Assembly: GCA_963978895.1 (NCBI GenBank)
Contig: OZ022239.1
Coordinates: forward strand, 16,071,970-16,135,969
Reading direction: 5' to 3'
Length of the DNA stretch: 64,000 bases
Origin: Erpobdella octoculata
Taxonomy: Eukaryota > Annelida > Clitellata > Hirudinida > Erpobdellidae
In this document: piece after piece, positions 1 to 11,394 of the stretch
How the letters are laid out: the number at the start of each line of letters is the position of its first letter
Position numbering within the stretch: the stretch's first letter is position 1
Translations under genes and position numbers: made by a program
Notes under the pieces: model-generated
What the model was told of the DNA's origin: nothing
The model's database searches: none
The model's input: the letters and a program-made list of their open reading frames with translations, nothing else

Positions 1-15
1 ACTCATCCATCTCAG
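1..15 (+). CDS. SETD2: SETD2 partial exon at window edge
   Basis: The first 15 bases read THPSQ in frame with the next exon and are followed by a GT donor (CAG/gttaga). This is inferred only from the donor and the frame. Confidence 0.35.
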
Positions 16-3000
16 GTTAGAGTTCTACTATTCTTCATGTATAAATGATATTCATTTAAATGTATTGCATTTTAATTTAGCGCTTTGGCTTTTTAAAGAT
101 GTGTGTATGTTGAACAGTTTTTTTTCAGTGTAAAATTATTTATGTTAGAAACTCTGTATTTAGTTTTTATATAATATTATTATTATTTATAAGACATTTT
201 TGTATAACATTACTTCTAATTGCTTATACAGGTACTACAAGCTCAACAGCCTTTAATTTACCCAGTCCAACCACCTTCAGTTATTATACAGCAACAGCAG
301 CACTCCCAGCTCGCTCATCAGTCAGTATTCCGTACTCCTTCTTCTTCGTTCATTCCTTCATCAATTTATCGAACACCTTCCTCTACATCTTCGCCTTCTT
401 CTTCTCTCTTATCAGTCAATTTATTTTCTCAGGTTGGTCCTTTCTTCTATATTTTGACAGAAAAAGATTTTTTATAGAGGCGAGTTTTGTTTAGTTAACT
501 TTTAAGAGAGTTTGTTATTTGGCTAATGAGGAGAAGAATGCAATGAAGAGAGGTATCAACTTTATTAAGTACCATTTTATTGATGTGGTGAAGCAAATAT
601 TATTCTTTTTTTTTTAACAGCTCACGAGTTATTACTGGCTTAGAGAAAAAATTAATTGCCTTGCAAATAATAAAAATAAAAATAATAATAATAAAAAAGT
701 AATAATAATAATTTTAAAAAACCATGACCTTCTGATGTTTACAGCAAGTTGACAGCTATCCATCAACTCCTAAAAGCATCATAATCAGCACCAGGGGAGC
801 TGACCCACAAGACCCCCCTCCACCTCCTCCATCTCCACCAAAACAAAGAAAACTACCCCCCAACTGGAAGTCCACTAAGGATGCAACAGGAAAAGTCTAC
901 TATTATCATGTTGTCACAAGGTAAGAGAGTGCTTTGTGTGGATTTGTTTTATTGGCATTAATCTTAAGATTGACGTGATTAATAAGCTTTGCGTCCCGTT
1001 ATTTTTTTGGAACGATACGATCCGATACGATTTCTGAAATTTGCCCCGAATTAAACGATACGATACGAGACGTTCCGAACAATAACGATACGATATCGAT
1101 ACGATACGATACGATTTCGGGATCTCGACTGAAGCGGAAATTTTGCCTAGAGATAACATAGAATGATGAACTATACGCGACAGACAATATTAATAACTAC
1201 ATTAAAGAAATTCATTGAAAAAAATATATAAATATTAAAAAATTTCAAAATTTATAAAAATTTACCAAATTTAATTTTTTTTTACAACTTGAAATAAGTT
1301 TCATTTGTTTAGTTTCGGTACATCTATTTGTCTAAATTTAGACTCTAAATAAAACGCTACCGCCGCTAGAAAGTATTTATTTATTATTTACTTTATTTAG
1401 TTCGCATTATGCGGTAGTTTATCAATTTAATTAAATGATTTTACTTGCCGATGAAAACAAAAATTAAAATTATTTTTTCAAGTAATTGAAAAGTAGAAAA
1501 CCTTCTAGCACACCAAAACAACGACATTTTTAGGCAATTCAATTTATTCAAATGATTTGACCCCGGTGACGCGGCATGATAATGATGACAAACACGAGAA
1601 AGTGCCTCTATGCAAGAATTAAGAAAGTGAAAAAAAACCCAGCGTGTTTATTTATAGGCGATGGCGAATGCGGTTAGCAATAGCAAGAAAGAAGCTGAGA
1701 AAGTTTCGAATTCCAGCTGCAGACGATACGGGCTACGGCTCTGTCGTGCACACTACAGGTGGCACACACATACTCACACACAACCAAGAATATCATCGAG
1801 ATTATAAATATATATCTTAGATGAACTACTATTACGGTCAATTACGAATATCGAAACACTAAAATAATCATTCCAATTCTATGTAACAAATTTGAAAAAA
1901 TAAGTTTATGAAACAGACTAAACCAAAACATAAACATAGAATGATCATTACTATTACATTACTCATTATTCTCATTAATAATAATAGTCATCGATGTCAG
2001 CGAGTACGATTGCCTTGTAGGGCTTGTAGTATCAGTAGTATGCGCAGAGCTTGACTAGCAGCCTAAGAGGAGCGTGGCTTTTTTGCTGCCGGTTCCCAGA
2101 CTAAAAATAGTAAATAATGGAGCTACAGGCTGTCTGGAAAACCGAATTTAAAGTGGGGATGATAATAGTTGTTGAATCAATTGCAAATATTCACAGTTGT
2201 GACAATCGTTAATTAAATATGTATGACTTTATTTATTGGAAAATATTTTTAAAAAATCCCGATATTTTTCGAGATTTTAATCGAGAATGAAATTTTAAGT
2301 ATCGCCAATTAATATCGATACGAGATTTCTTCCGCAGGCTGTATCGGTTCAATAGTGATACGGGAATCCCGTATCGTTTTGAAATCTCGATTGAATTCGA
2401 GATAACGATATCGGGACGCAGATGCTTAGTGATTAATATTGTCTAAATCTTCATTGTAGTTATTTTCAAACTTAATATAATTAATGAGTTAACCCCATCA
2501 GTCATGAATTATTGTTAATGTATTCATCTGATGTCATACAAAAGTATGGTGGTTTTCATATATTTATAAGAAAGTTCAAATTTGAGTTTATGTTTTAGTG
2601 TTTTTTCTTTAATAAATCACTATTTTTTTTATTTTTCAACTAGACAAACCCAGTGGGAGCCTCCAATGTGGGATTGTGTAACAGGTGGGATGGGTAGCAC
2701 TTGTGATGACTTTACAGACCCTTTTACTCCTTCACAGGTGAGTAGAATGGATACAGATTAGAGTATAGCGTGGACCGGGTTGGGCTTTCATTTTATCGTT
2801 TTCAAATGGGCGTGGCTAGAAGTTAGGCCTGGCCAGTCTAGTATAGGGATTTTAGGCCTGTAAAAATTGGCCAGCCCCAAGAATTTTGAGCAACGAAACG
2901 GGGCTGTGTCAAGTTGCCGAGAGGCTGGGCTACAAAAAATCAGTTCATGCAGTGCTCTAATGTAGTTGTAGTGGTTGTGGTGAAGTTGATAGTGGTTGTG

Positions 3001-6000
3001 GTGAAGTTGATTGTGGTTGTGGTGAAGTTGATTGTGGTTGTGGTGAAGTTGATTGTGGTTGTGGTGAAGTTGATAGTGGTTGTGGTGAAGTTGATTGTGG
3101 TTGTGGTGAAGTTGATTGTGGTTGTGGTGAACTGGATAGTAGTGATAAAATTGAAATTGCTTGTTGGGGAGATGTGAGTGAAATTCCTGGATCTATGTCT
3201 GGTTTTGTACCTAATGAAGCTTTGTTTTAAGTTTTAATTAAAAATAAATGAATATGTTTCTTTGAAACAGTGTTCAGCAACCACAACAACTGCTCCTGCA
3301 GACACTTCTTCCTCAGAAGAGGTTGCTAAAAAGACCAAAGACCAATTTAGAGCAAATGTAATTTTGTCAGATATTTCTGTGAATTTAGTGGTTTTGTTAT
3401 AATGGTTTAGCTGTAAGTTAGTTGCCATAATTTAACATATATAAGGTGCATCCACACATATCTGAAGAGGCTATAAAAAGGATGTAGTCTTTTCAATCAA
3501 GAGATGTAGATAGGTATTCTGAACTCGTTTTACTTATCCTCGTTTACTGATATGTCTATGACTACTGATTTTCTCAGAATTGTAAATTAATTGATAAATA
3601 TAAGCTAGAATGTCATTTTGATATTTTTATTCATTTGCTGTAATTGGTTTGTCATTGATATTTGAAGTTCAAAAATTCGTTATAAAACATTTTGTTAGAT
3701 ATCAAAATACATTGTTGACTGCTTGGAGCCATACAAGAAACCAGATTGCAAACAAGGCAAAATTACTTCAACTGATGATTTCAAATATCTTGCCAGAAAG
3801 GTAAAATTCTCATAATATCAGAAATTAAATCTTTAGGTCAACCTCAATGTTGTTAAATCAAAAAGATGTGCAGAAAATATATTTAAAAATTCTGTAAGGC
3901 AAGACTGCTACCAAATTTCAGCATTCCAATTTATATGGAATCTGGACAAATATTAACAGACAGACAGATCTGCAGACAGACAGATAAACTTTGGCTGTGT
4001 TGAGTTAGGAACAAGTAAAGGAAAAAATGAGTTTTTCAACACATACTTTCATTTCAAATACACTTGATTTAGAAATACGAAAGATATTCAAAATAAGTTT
4101 TTTGGTTTTGAGTAAATACCACTAAATCACTAAATTTATTATAAAAATAATTTTGAATTTACAATGAATTGAAACCAGATGACATTTTAAACAAATATTC
4201 AAAATGATGATCGTAACAAATAAAGAATAATAAATAAATAATTTGTGACGTCATGAATGTTACGCTATCTTAAAATTTATTATTGATTTTATTAAAATAT
4301 GTCAATTGAATAAAGTAATGTTTTCCAATATAAAGCTATGCTAAAAGTTTCAGCTTCCTAGATAGTCAAAAAGCTGGTTAAGTTTTACTTGCAAGATTTG
4401 AGTACAGAGAAAGCCACAAACAAACAGAAATTGCAAGTTGAATAAAAGTATATAAAAAGAGAATAAATATGATTTAGTTTTTGTTTTTGATTTCTCACAT
4501 AATTAATATATATATAATAGTGCTTTGTGGTTCGGGCCGATAGAATAGAACCACCGTGTATCCTCCTATGCGTGTCGTAAGAGGCGATTACAGGGAGGTT
4601 CGCAGGAAGGGCATCCGGGCAAAACTTTGCTCCAAATTCCATATGAGTTACAAAACAAAGAATTTTATGCCGGCTCAGATATCGCCAGGTCAAACAAGGT
4701 CCGCACTTCCTTTTCTGGGCCTAGACAGAAGTGAAAAGTTAGCTATGGGCTTGAAGAAGAATTTAGAGGGTTCAAGTGTTTGTTTGAGAATTGGTTCTGT
4801 GAATGTTGGAACGATGAGGGGAAGAGATGGTGAGGTTGCTGATATGGCAGCAAGACGATGTTTAGATTTTTGTTGTCTTCAGGAGACTGGTTGGAAAGGT
4901 GAAGGTTCCAGAAAACTTGGTGAGTATAAGTTTTTCTGGATGGGTTCTGAGAAGGGAATTCATGGTGTGGGAATGCTGGTAGCAGATAGATGGATTGAGA
5001 AAGTGTTGGAGGTCAAGCGTGTGAGTGAGAGATTGTTATTGCTTCGTGTGATTGTGGGTAAGTCGGTGCTGAACTTGTTGTCTATATATGCTCCGCAAGT
5101 AGGTCGGCCGATGGAGGAGAAAGAGGAATTTCTTGCTATGATGGTTAAGGTTGTGTCTGATATAAATGTTGATGAGAATTTGTTGATCTGTGGTGATTTT
5201 AACGGACATGTGGGAACTGGTATTGATGGATTTCAAGGTGTTCATGGGGGTTGTGGGTTTGGTAAGCAAAATCTGGAAGGTGAGATGATATTAGAATTTG
5301 CTGATTCATTGAACCTTGCTGTTGCCAACACTTGGTTTAAAAAGGAGGATAATAAGTTGATAACATATGAGTCCGGTGGGTGTCGGACTGTTGTTGATTA
5401 CATTTTAGTCAGAAAGTCTGAGAGAAAATTTATTAGGGACGTTAAGATTATCCGAAGTGAAGCATGTATCCCACAGCACAAATTGCTTATTTGTGTTATG
5501 GAGCTGAATGAGAGCGAAGAAATGTAATGTGAAATTTGTAGAAAGATGTAAGGTTTGGAAGCTGAAAGAGACAGAGACGGAATGCATCTTCAAAGAAAGA
5601 GTGCAAGCTAAAGCTGCTGTGGTGATGGTCTTGGTGATGTCGAGAAAGTCTGGAATGATTTGAAGCAGTGTTTGCTTGAGGAAGCTGTAGCCGTGTGTGG
5701 GGTTACAAAAGGTATTAGTAGGCATAAGGAGACATGGTGGTGGAATGAAGAGGTTGCAGCCCTGGTAAAAGAGAAACGTCGGCTATTTAACTTGTTGAAG
5801 TGCCAGCAACCAGAGAAAAATCTAGCAACCAAGGAGAGCTACAACCAGGCCAAACGCATGGCTAAGAAAGCTATCTTTAATGCTAAGAACGCTGTCCGAA
5901 AGACTTTTTGCGAAGATTTGGATAGGGAGGACAGGAAAGGAAATGTGTTCAGGGTAGCCAAGCAGCTAATGCGTAAAAACCGGGATGCAGTGGGGGCCAA

Positions 6001-8519
6001 CTGCGTGAAAGACCATGAAGGTAAGGTTGTGGCTGAGGTTAGTATGTTGTTGGAGGTATGGAGAGCGCATTATGATAGAATTTCTAATGAGGAGTTCACT
6101 TGGTATGCAAATGGTCTAACTCATGTAAGTCCTATTTGTGGACCTAGTGAAAAGTTAACTACTCTGGAAGTTAGTAATGCAATCCATAAGATGAAACGTA
6201 ACAAGGCAGCAGGACCTTCAGGATTGGTGGCAGACATGTTGAAAGCTGCTGGAGCTGTTGGTATAGTGTGGATGACTGAAGTGTGTAATGCAGTAGTGAA
6301 GGATGGTAAAACCCCTGTAGACTGGAATAAGAGCTGGATGGTGAATGTCTACAAGGGAAAAGGCGATGCATTAGCATGTGGCTCATACAGGGGCATTAAA
6401 CTCTTAGAACATGCAATGAAAGTTTTAGAGAGGGTGATTGAAAAAAGAGTAAGGAAGATTGTGAAAATTGATGGTATGCAGTTTGGTTTTATGATGGGGA
6501 AAGGTACTACCGATGCTATTTTCATAGTTCGTCAGCTGCAGGAAAACTATCTTGCCAAGAACAAAGATCTGTGGATGGCCTTTGTTGATCTTGAAAAGGC
6601 ATTTGATAGAGTACCTCGTGAGATAGTGTGGTGGGCTCTGAGATGTCTAGGTGTGAATGAATGGTTAGTTTTCGTGATAAGAACTATGTATGATGAAGCA
6701 GCGACAGTGGTGAGAGTGAATGGGAAGGAGAGTGATGCTTTCAGCGTTAAGGCTGGAGTGCATCAGAGTTCAGTTCTCAGCCCATTGTTGTTTATCATTG
6801 TTTTAGAGGCCTTATCACGGGAGCTCAGGGTAGGCTTGCCAATGGAACTGCTCTATGCTGATGATCTTGTTTTATTAGCTGAGACAGAAGATTCTCTCCT
6901 GGAAAAGTTAAGGACCTGGAAAATTGGCATGGAAGCGAAAGGCCTTAGAGTGAATGCGAGTAAGACAAAAATCATGAAGTGTCGAGCCAGAATGGGACAG
7001 GTGAAGTCGGGTAAATGGCCATGCAGTGTATGCAGAAAAGGTGTTGGCTCCAATTCTATTTGTTGTGTGGATTGTAAGAGTTGGGCCCATAAAAGGTGCA
7101 GTGGCATTTTGGGTAGTTTGAAAGATCTTGTTGGCTTCCGTTGTAAGAGTTGTGTGTCTGGTGGTTCTGTTCAGGAAGAGTTGTTGGGTGAGGTTGAGGT
7201 TGAGCCAGGCGTAAAGGTGGAGTGAGTGACCAAGTTCTGTTACCTAGGTGACACATTAGGTGCAGGAGGAGGTGTAGAAGAGGCGGTGAGAGCTAGAGTG
7301 CGTTCTGCCTGGGCTAAATTCAAAGAGTTGTCTCCTATTTTGACCACCCGTGGTGCATCCTTTCATGTGAAAGGAAAGGTGTATAGGGCATGTGTTCAAA
7401 GTGTCCTTGTTTATCGCACTGAAACATGGTCTATGAAGGTGGAGAATCTAAGAAGTTTAGAAAGGGCAGAGCGTATGATGGTTAGATGGATGTGTGGTGT
7501 TTCGTTGAATGATCGTGCACATAGTGTGGATTTGTATAGCCTTCTGAATGTTCCTTGTGAGACTAAGGTGGTTTGGACATTTGGAGCATAAAAGTGCAGA
7601 TGATTGGGTTTCGGCAATTAGAGATGTGGATGTTGTAGGAGTGAAAAGTAAAGGTAGAAGTAGGAAGACTTGGTGGGAATGTGTGAAGAAAGACATGGAT
7701 GAGCTCGGCCTGAAGCGGCAGTCTGCCCTGGATCGTGACTTTTGGAGGGGCCTGATATGGAAAAACGTCCAACCCTAGCATAGCGTGGAATAGGGACGTT
7801 TCAAAAATAAATGATGATGATGAATAACCCATGTCTGTGTAAGACGTTTTTGTGTGATGATCTGCTATCTATGGCAAATTAATTTATATATAATAAATAG
7901 TTATATAAATACATTTTTTATATATTTTCATATAATTAAATAAATTAAAAAATATTTACCTTACTTAAATTAATTCAACATATAAAAAATTATTAATATT
8001 TTTATCTATTTGTTTTCTTTTGATTTGTTTTGAAATGTATCCAAATGATAAAACAATTTTTTCATTGTAAATAAATACATACATACATAAATAAATAACA
8101 AAATAATTAATAAACTTATATTAATCCAAAAAATGTATCCAAAAAACCACTATCCGGGCAAAACCACTAGTACAGAAAGAATAGATGTTAGCATATCTGT
8201 TGGCCCGTTTGGGGATAATTCGTACTTTAATGATACCAAATTGAAAACCTGCTTATCTGCTGATTTACATCTCCTGCATTTATGGTCTAATAGGACAGCC
8301 ATTATCTCTTATCTCAGTCCATTTAAGAAGAATATTAAGAATTCAAAATATTAAATTTGGCAGATCACACATGCAGTGCTGAACAAGGAGCTAAAGCAGT
8401 GCAGACATATTGAAGACCTTGAGGTCAATGACAATGTCAAGTTCAAGGCCAGGGACTACATAGGCAGCTACATGGGCAAGTTTGGACCCATCTACCAACG
8501 GGCTCTGAAAGACTCGTGA
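1..8519 (+). CDS. SETD2: SETD2 orthologue (H3K36 methyltransferase), 3' part of gene
   Basis: Six confident exons plus a partial first exon join in one frame and give the C-terminal part of SETD2, the nuclear enzyme that trimethylates histone H3 Lys36 during transcription. The SET domain lies upstream of the window. Seen here are a Gln/Ser/Pro-rich linker, a WW domain (LPPNW, then YYYH, then TQWEPP) and the SRI domain that in this family binds the phosphorylated RNA polymerase II C-terminal repeat (DCLEPYKKPDCK, then DDFKYLARK, then NKELKQC). The protein ends QRALKDS. Every intron is GT-AG. Exon lengths 201, 176+94, 87, 102 and 156 keep phase. WW followed by SRI at the C-terminus is the SETD2/Set2 arrangement, and exon residues match vertebrate SETD2 closely from memory. 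The introns are full of transposons but the exons are intact, so the gene looks functional. Confidence 0.93.
232..432 (+). CDS. SETD2: SETD2 exon, Gln/Ser-rich linker
   Basis: Acceptor ttatacag ends at 231. The 67 codons begin VLQAQQPLIYPVQPPS and end VNLFSQ, and a GT donor (CAG/gttggt) follows. The frame stays open to 477, but reading on would miss the next in-frame exon. The segment is low complexity and probably disordered. It precedes the WW domain as in other SETD2 proteins. Confidence 0.75.
745..920 (+). CDS. SETD2: SETD2 exon, first part of WW domain
   Basis: Acceptor tttacag lies before 745 and donor AAG/gtaagag after 920. It encodes a proline-rich stretch (PPPPPPSPPK), then LPPNW and YYYHVVTR. 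Its 176 bases leave two bases of an Arg codon that the next exon completes. Confidence 0.93.
983..2428. mobile_element. Non-autonomous hAT transposon in SETD2 intron
   Basis: An exact 8-bp target duplication GTGATTAA flanks it (975-982 and 2429-2436). The ends are inverted: the left starts TAAGCTTTGCGTCCCG and the right, on the other strand, TAAGCATCTGCGTCCCG. Just inside both ends are many CGATACGAT-type motifs in opposite orientation. The 8-bp duplication with short TIRs is the hAT signature. No transposase frame is visible in 1446 bp. Confidence 0.85.
2644..2737 (+). CDS. SETD2: SETD2 exon, end of WW domain
   Basis: Acceptor tttcaactag lies before 2644 and donor CAG/gtgagta after 2737. 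It completes the split Arg codon and reads QTQWEPPMWD, giving the second Trp and the Pro of the WW fold, then an acidic linker ending DPFTPSQ. Confidence 0.93.
2765..2965. repeat. MITE-like repeat of the GGGCC family
   Basis: The ends look inverted (left TAGAGTATAGCGTGGACC; right, other strand, TAGAGCACTGCATGAACT), and the interior is rich in GGGCTGGGC-like words. Related copies lie at 15085-15190, 55065-55340 and 56590-56925. The ends resemble hAT MITE termini, but I could not find a target duplication. Confidence 0.4.
2970..3137 (+). repeat. 21-bp minisatellite, 8 copies
   Basis: Eight units of AGTGGTTGTGGTGAAGTTGAT, with A/T change at the first base and a diverged last unit. The unit is a multiple of three, so it stays open and would read as Val/Lys/Leu/Ile repeats. 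It lies in an intron and is not coding. Confidence 0.9.
3271..3357 (+). CDS. SETD2: SETD2 exon, linker and start of SRI domain
   Basis: Acceptor gaaacag lies before 3271 and donor AAT/gtaatt after 3357. The 29 codons include ADTSSSEEVAKKTKDQFRAN, matching the ADTSSE..AKK..F segment of vertebrate SETD2. Confidence 0.88.
3699..3800 (+). CDS. SETD2: SETD2 exon, SRI domain core
   Basis: Acceptor ttttgttag lies before 3699 and donor AAG/gtaaaa after 3800. The 34 codons read ISKYIVDCLEPYKKPDCK, then QGKITSTDDFKYLARK, the most conserved part of the SRI domain. Confidence 0.93.
3955..4430 (+). repeat. Dispersed repeat fragments, families A and B
   Basis: Contains a CAGACAGACAGA tract (family B style), then the family A block: a GAGTTTTTCAACAC segment, TTTAGAAATACGAAAGAT, and GTTTCAGCTTCCTAGATAG ending in GAGAAAGCCACA. 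Family A recurs at 21690-21925, 23975-24512 and 54330-54800. Confidence 0.7.
4556..5527 (+). pseudogene. RTE LINE APE-type endonuclease segment
   Basis: An open frame of 323 codons. The endonuclease begins near residue 80 (RIGSVNVGTMRGR) and shows the APE motifs CCLQETGWKG, YAPQVG, GDFNGHVG and VDYILVR, ending with a QHKLLI segment that carries the late histidine. The same fold in the BovB/RTE family gave rise to the domesticated CFDP2-type endonuclease. The frame stops at 5525-5527, where the reverse transcriptase should follow directly; reading resumes in another frame near 5660, so one or more indels separate them. The first 75 residues are 5' leader read through and are not trusted as protein. 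Confidence 0.85.
5660..7225 (+). pseudogene. RTE LINE reverse transcriptase with embedded zinc finger
   Basis: An open frame of 521 codons. It carries the linker KETWWWNEEV, then RT blocks: a GPSGL segment, SYRGIKLLEHAMKVLERVIE, QFGFMMGKGTTDAIF, FVDLEKAFDRVP with the first catalytic Asp, HQSSVLSP, and the YADD box at 6854-6865. HQSSVLSP normally reads HQGS, so a glycine is changed. After the RT a PHD-like zinc-binding block follows (near 7020-7155): CSVC, CCVDC, HKRC and CKSC, giving paired Cys/His ligands. A TGA at 7223-7225 cuts the protein before the conserved FCYLGDTL region. Expected role: target-primed reverse transcription of the element RNA. This copy is unlikely to be active. Confidence 0.88.
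7226..7778 (+). pseudogene. RTE LINE C-terminal region, frameshifted
   Basis: The reading frame continues straight after the stop: FCYLGDTLGAGGG, then GKVYRACVQSVLVY and ERMMVRWMCGV are standard RTE C-terminal words. The frame shifts near 7560-7590. The remainder (LRWFGHLEH, then SRKTWWECVKKDM and FWRGLIW) is read in another frame to the TAG at 7776-7778, about 30 bases before the tail repeat. Confidence 0.82.
7827..8363. other. Rest of last SETD2 intron
   Basis: AT-rich, with a CATACATACATAAATAAATAA patch around 8080-8100. No element boundary or gene is visible. Confidence 0.5.
8364..8519 (+). CDS. SETD2: SETD2 terminal exon, SRI domain end
   Basis: Acceptor tttggcag lies before 8364. The 51 codons plus TGA read ITHAVLNKELKQC through GSYMGKFGPIYQ to KDS. 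The preceding intron is 4.56 kb because a retrotransposon lies in it. Confidence 0.93.
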   Translation: MTHAVLNKELKQCRHIEDLEVNDNVKFKARDYIGSYMGKFGPIYQRALKDS

Positions 8520-9670
8520 ACTGTTCTTGAAGGATAGTTTTAGATGGAGAGGAAATAAGATAGACAAAGCTGTTAATTTTTTTTTCTGTTGTCATACTCA
8601 CTCACTCACTATTATAACAAGGCTTCATTCCACCTTCTGGGACTGACTGACTGACTGGTGATGCCTTCCAATTAACATAACAGTTTCATTCTGATTGTTT
8701 GTCTTTATGCATCTCTCTTTTTTTACTTGCTTTTCTTCTTTTTTTTTTACTTTATCTCTCTCTCTTCTCTTCTTTATATTTTTCACACAAAGCTCTCAAG
8801 GCAGAATTTTTTTAGATTTGTTTTTGTTCGCAAGTCCCCAAGGTGAAATCGAGATGAAGTAATAGTTCATAACAGTGGCTTTTATGTAGATTGTATTTAT
8901 GGCATGATTTTATTATTTACTATTTACATTTCTTTAACTTTTCTTTTTGTTAGTTTACTTGTTTTATTTGTTAAAGATTTACTTTGCAATTGCTTTGACT
9001 GTGTTTGAATTTATAGTACAAACCAGTTGAGAACGGAACTTTGTGCATTTTTGTTGTGCATCGGCCGATTGAACGACTACTGCTTATTTATTACCGACCA
9101 TCAGGTAGCTCCGGCATATCAGACCGCTTCTCGAAATTTAGGTTGTATGAGCTCTAGTTTAAAAAGGGAAGGTTTTCTGGGTTCGTCAGATGTGCTTCTA
9201 TCTATTAAATCCGCAGTTGCTGATCTTGTACTCGATTTAATTGGCGGTTTGAGTGTTCTATGGATTTATTTGCCTTTAAAATCATTAATGCTGAGAATAT
9301 TTTGTTTCATGTATGATATAACTTCATGTCAAGCTGTATGATGTAATCTATATTATTATCGTGATGTAATATTTCCTGGATTGTATGAAGCAAACAGTTG
9401 TATCTGGACAACGAGTTTACCTTTAGATTTATTTGTTCATTATTCCAAATAATACGTCGGTCTACATGCTTACATGATTATTATTGTTATTTTGTGGTTT
9501 ACTCTGGTATGTTTTTTTTTATAATTTAATAATACTACCTAGGTTGTTTTTAATATATTGCAGAAAATGTGAGGTCCTCATTAAATTTCGCGTTTTTTGG
9601 CCTAGGAATATCCTCAAATTCAGTTGTGGTAGTGTGATGAATATTTGGAATAAAAAGAAGAGTCACTCTT
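8520..9670 (+). other. Probable SETD2 3' UTR
   Basis: There is no credible coding sequence here. The stretch follows the SETD2 stop in non-repetitive AT-rich DNA. The first good AATAAA I see is at 9649-9654, so the UTR may end near 9670. A GACT run sits near 8640. The end point is a guess without transcript data. Confidence 0.35.
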
Positions 9671-11390
9671 GGCAGCTATAAGTATAAGGGCATCCAAATT
9701 CGTTTCAATTTTATAAACATGTAGTTTAGTTTTTATATAAAATTTGTTTTTATTACTACAACCGACCATGAATATGTTGCTAAATTTTACAAGTGCTTCG
9801 TTTGTAAGGTTTTTGTGTGCCATTCAATCCTATAATGTACATATGCTGGCCTGATATATCTATTAGAAGTTCATCATTAAAGCCAATTTAATGCTGTTGA
9901 GAAAATCTGGACGTTAAGCAGCCACATTCAGTCCGCTTTTTGTTTGTTTTTGCTCTTCAATTTGTCTGCATTTTGTCTTCGTATCGGCTTTTAGTGCTGT
10001 GCGTGTATGAATTTGTGTTTTATCATTATCTTTCTTATTTTTTAATTGCTTCAATGTTGCGGAATCTAGCTGCGCGCGTGTGTGTCTGTGTATGTTTGTT
10101 GTCGTCGTTGTTTTGATGGTTTATCTGTTTGTCCGGAGATCTTCACATCCCCTTCACTTTTCGTGTTATTATCTTTTTATTGATTTTAATGTAATCCTTT
10201 AGATACGACTTTCAATATGTTACAACACATCGGATGGGTAGCGAAGGGTTGTATTTCAGTTAGAGAATCCAGTTTTGAAAATCTATTCTTAGGTCGTTCC
10301 CTTTATTTGGAGGGCTGAAGTCGACTGGCTCTGTTTTTGTGCACGTGGCCCTTCACAGACACACGATCACAATCTTGGAAAGTCTTGTCTTCAATTGCTC
10401 GTTTAATTGATGATTTTCGTTAGAGCAATTTTCCTAAATTAATTTTAATAAGTTTTTTGTGTAGAAAGGGGGTATCGGATGATGAATTTATTTATATTAG
10501 CCACTGGGCTGTTAACATTAAGATATCGCATGAATGGATGTCTACATTCGCGATCGCACTGCTCATAAACGACAAATTGCTTGAATTTTATTGATTGCCA
10601 GCTTAAGTGCACGACTATAAAAAAAAAACTGAACAGAAAAAATAAGAGGGTTGGAGAAATGAGTTAGATTGATGTCGATAGTATACATAGAGAATATTAT
10701 CGGCACTGAAATACCAGATTTCTTGCTTATTTTTTAACATTTGTTAAATGATGAATTCTTCTGCTCTTACCACCAATTTTGTATACGACGTGAAAGAATT
10801 TAGATTTTATCAAAGAGATCCGCTGGTTTTTGTAACATTTTGTCTTCCCCTCGCTTTTCCCTGATCACATATAATTTGTCTAAAAACTTTCAGTTTTTTT
10901 TTTAAACTGATGACCGAGAAAAAGGGTGTAGAATTTTAAAAATGTTTGTTAAAAATTCTTTACCTATTTTTTCGAAAATTGTAAGGCTTTTTGTCCCATT
11001 CGGGAGGGGGAAGGCTACCACTTCCTGCACCCAGCTTGTACGTCTATGATCCTCGTTACATATTAAGTCACCTGAATTTGAGGGCTTCTCATATCCTGCC
11101 CCCCAAACTTAGGGTTTAGAGTGTGGTAACCACGGCACTGTCCTGGATTACCTGTCACCCAAACATGTATTTGAAATTGGGAATTGCTAAACCTTATTTT
11201 TCTCAATTAAGAAACTGGAACTCATTTGACTACTCAAAGTGGATGAAAGGCTGAGTTGACCTGAGCCATGAAAAAAAACTTTTTGCTCAAAAGAGTTACA
11301 TGATGTGGGATAATGTTGTCCGGTACCCCGATTGTAATAGTCAGACTCCACTGGTGTACCCCCATTGCCCCATTTAATTAATTTGGGGGA
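9671..11390. other. Intergenic, no recognisable gene
   Basis: AT-rich sequence with T-rich tracts; reading frames are short and unremarkable. The part before about 10980 could be further 3' UTR. A short GC-richer block at 10985-11130 looks like repeat debris. Confidence 0.4.
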
Positions 11391-11394
11391 ACTG

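Larger units (their letters stand above)
4524..7826 (+). mobile_element. RTE-clade LINE, nearly full length, disabled
   Basis: Inserted in the last SETD2 intron in the gene's orientation. Its 5' region contains CCACCGTGTATCCTCC and GTCGTAAGAGGCGA, which I recognise from invertebrate RTE elements. It then encodes an APE endonuclease, a reverse transcriptase, a zinc-finger insert and an RTE C-terminal region, and ends in an ATGATGATGATGA tail, as RTE elements end in short simple repeats. The coding frame is broken near 5525-5660, by TGA at 7223-7225 and near 7580. Confidence 0.85.

Noticed and set aside
2914..3177. Val-rich 87-codon ORF
   Set aside because: A 21-bp minisatellite in a SETD2 intron, between two confirmed exons.
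9027..9341. 104-codon ORF after SETD2
   Set aside because: No domain, no start context, lies in the likely 3' UTR.
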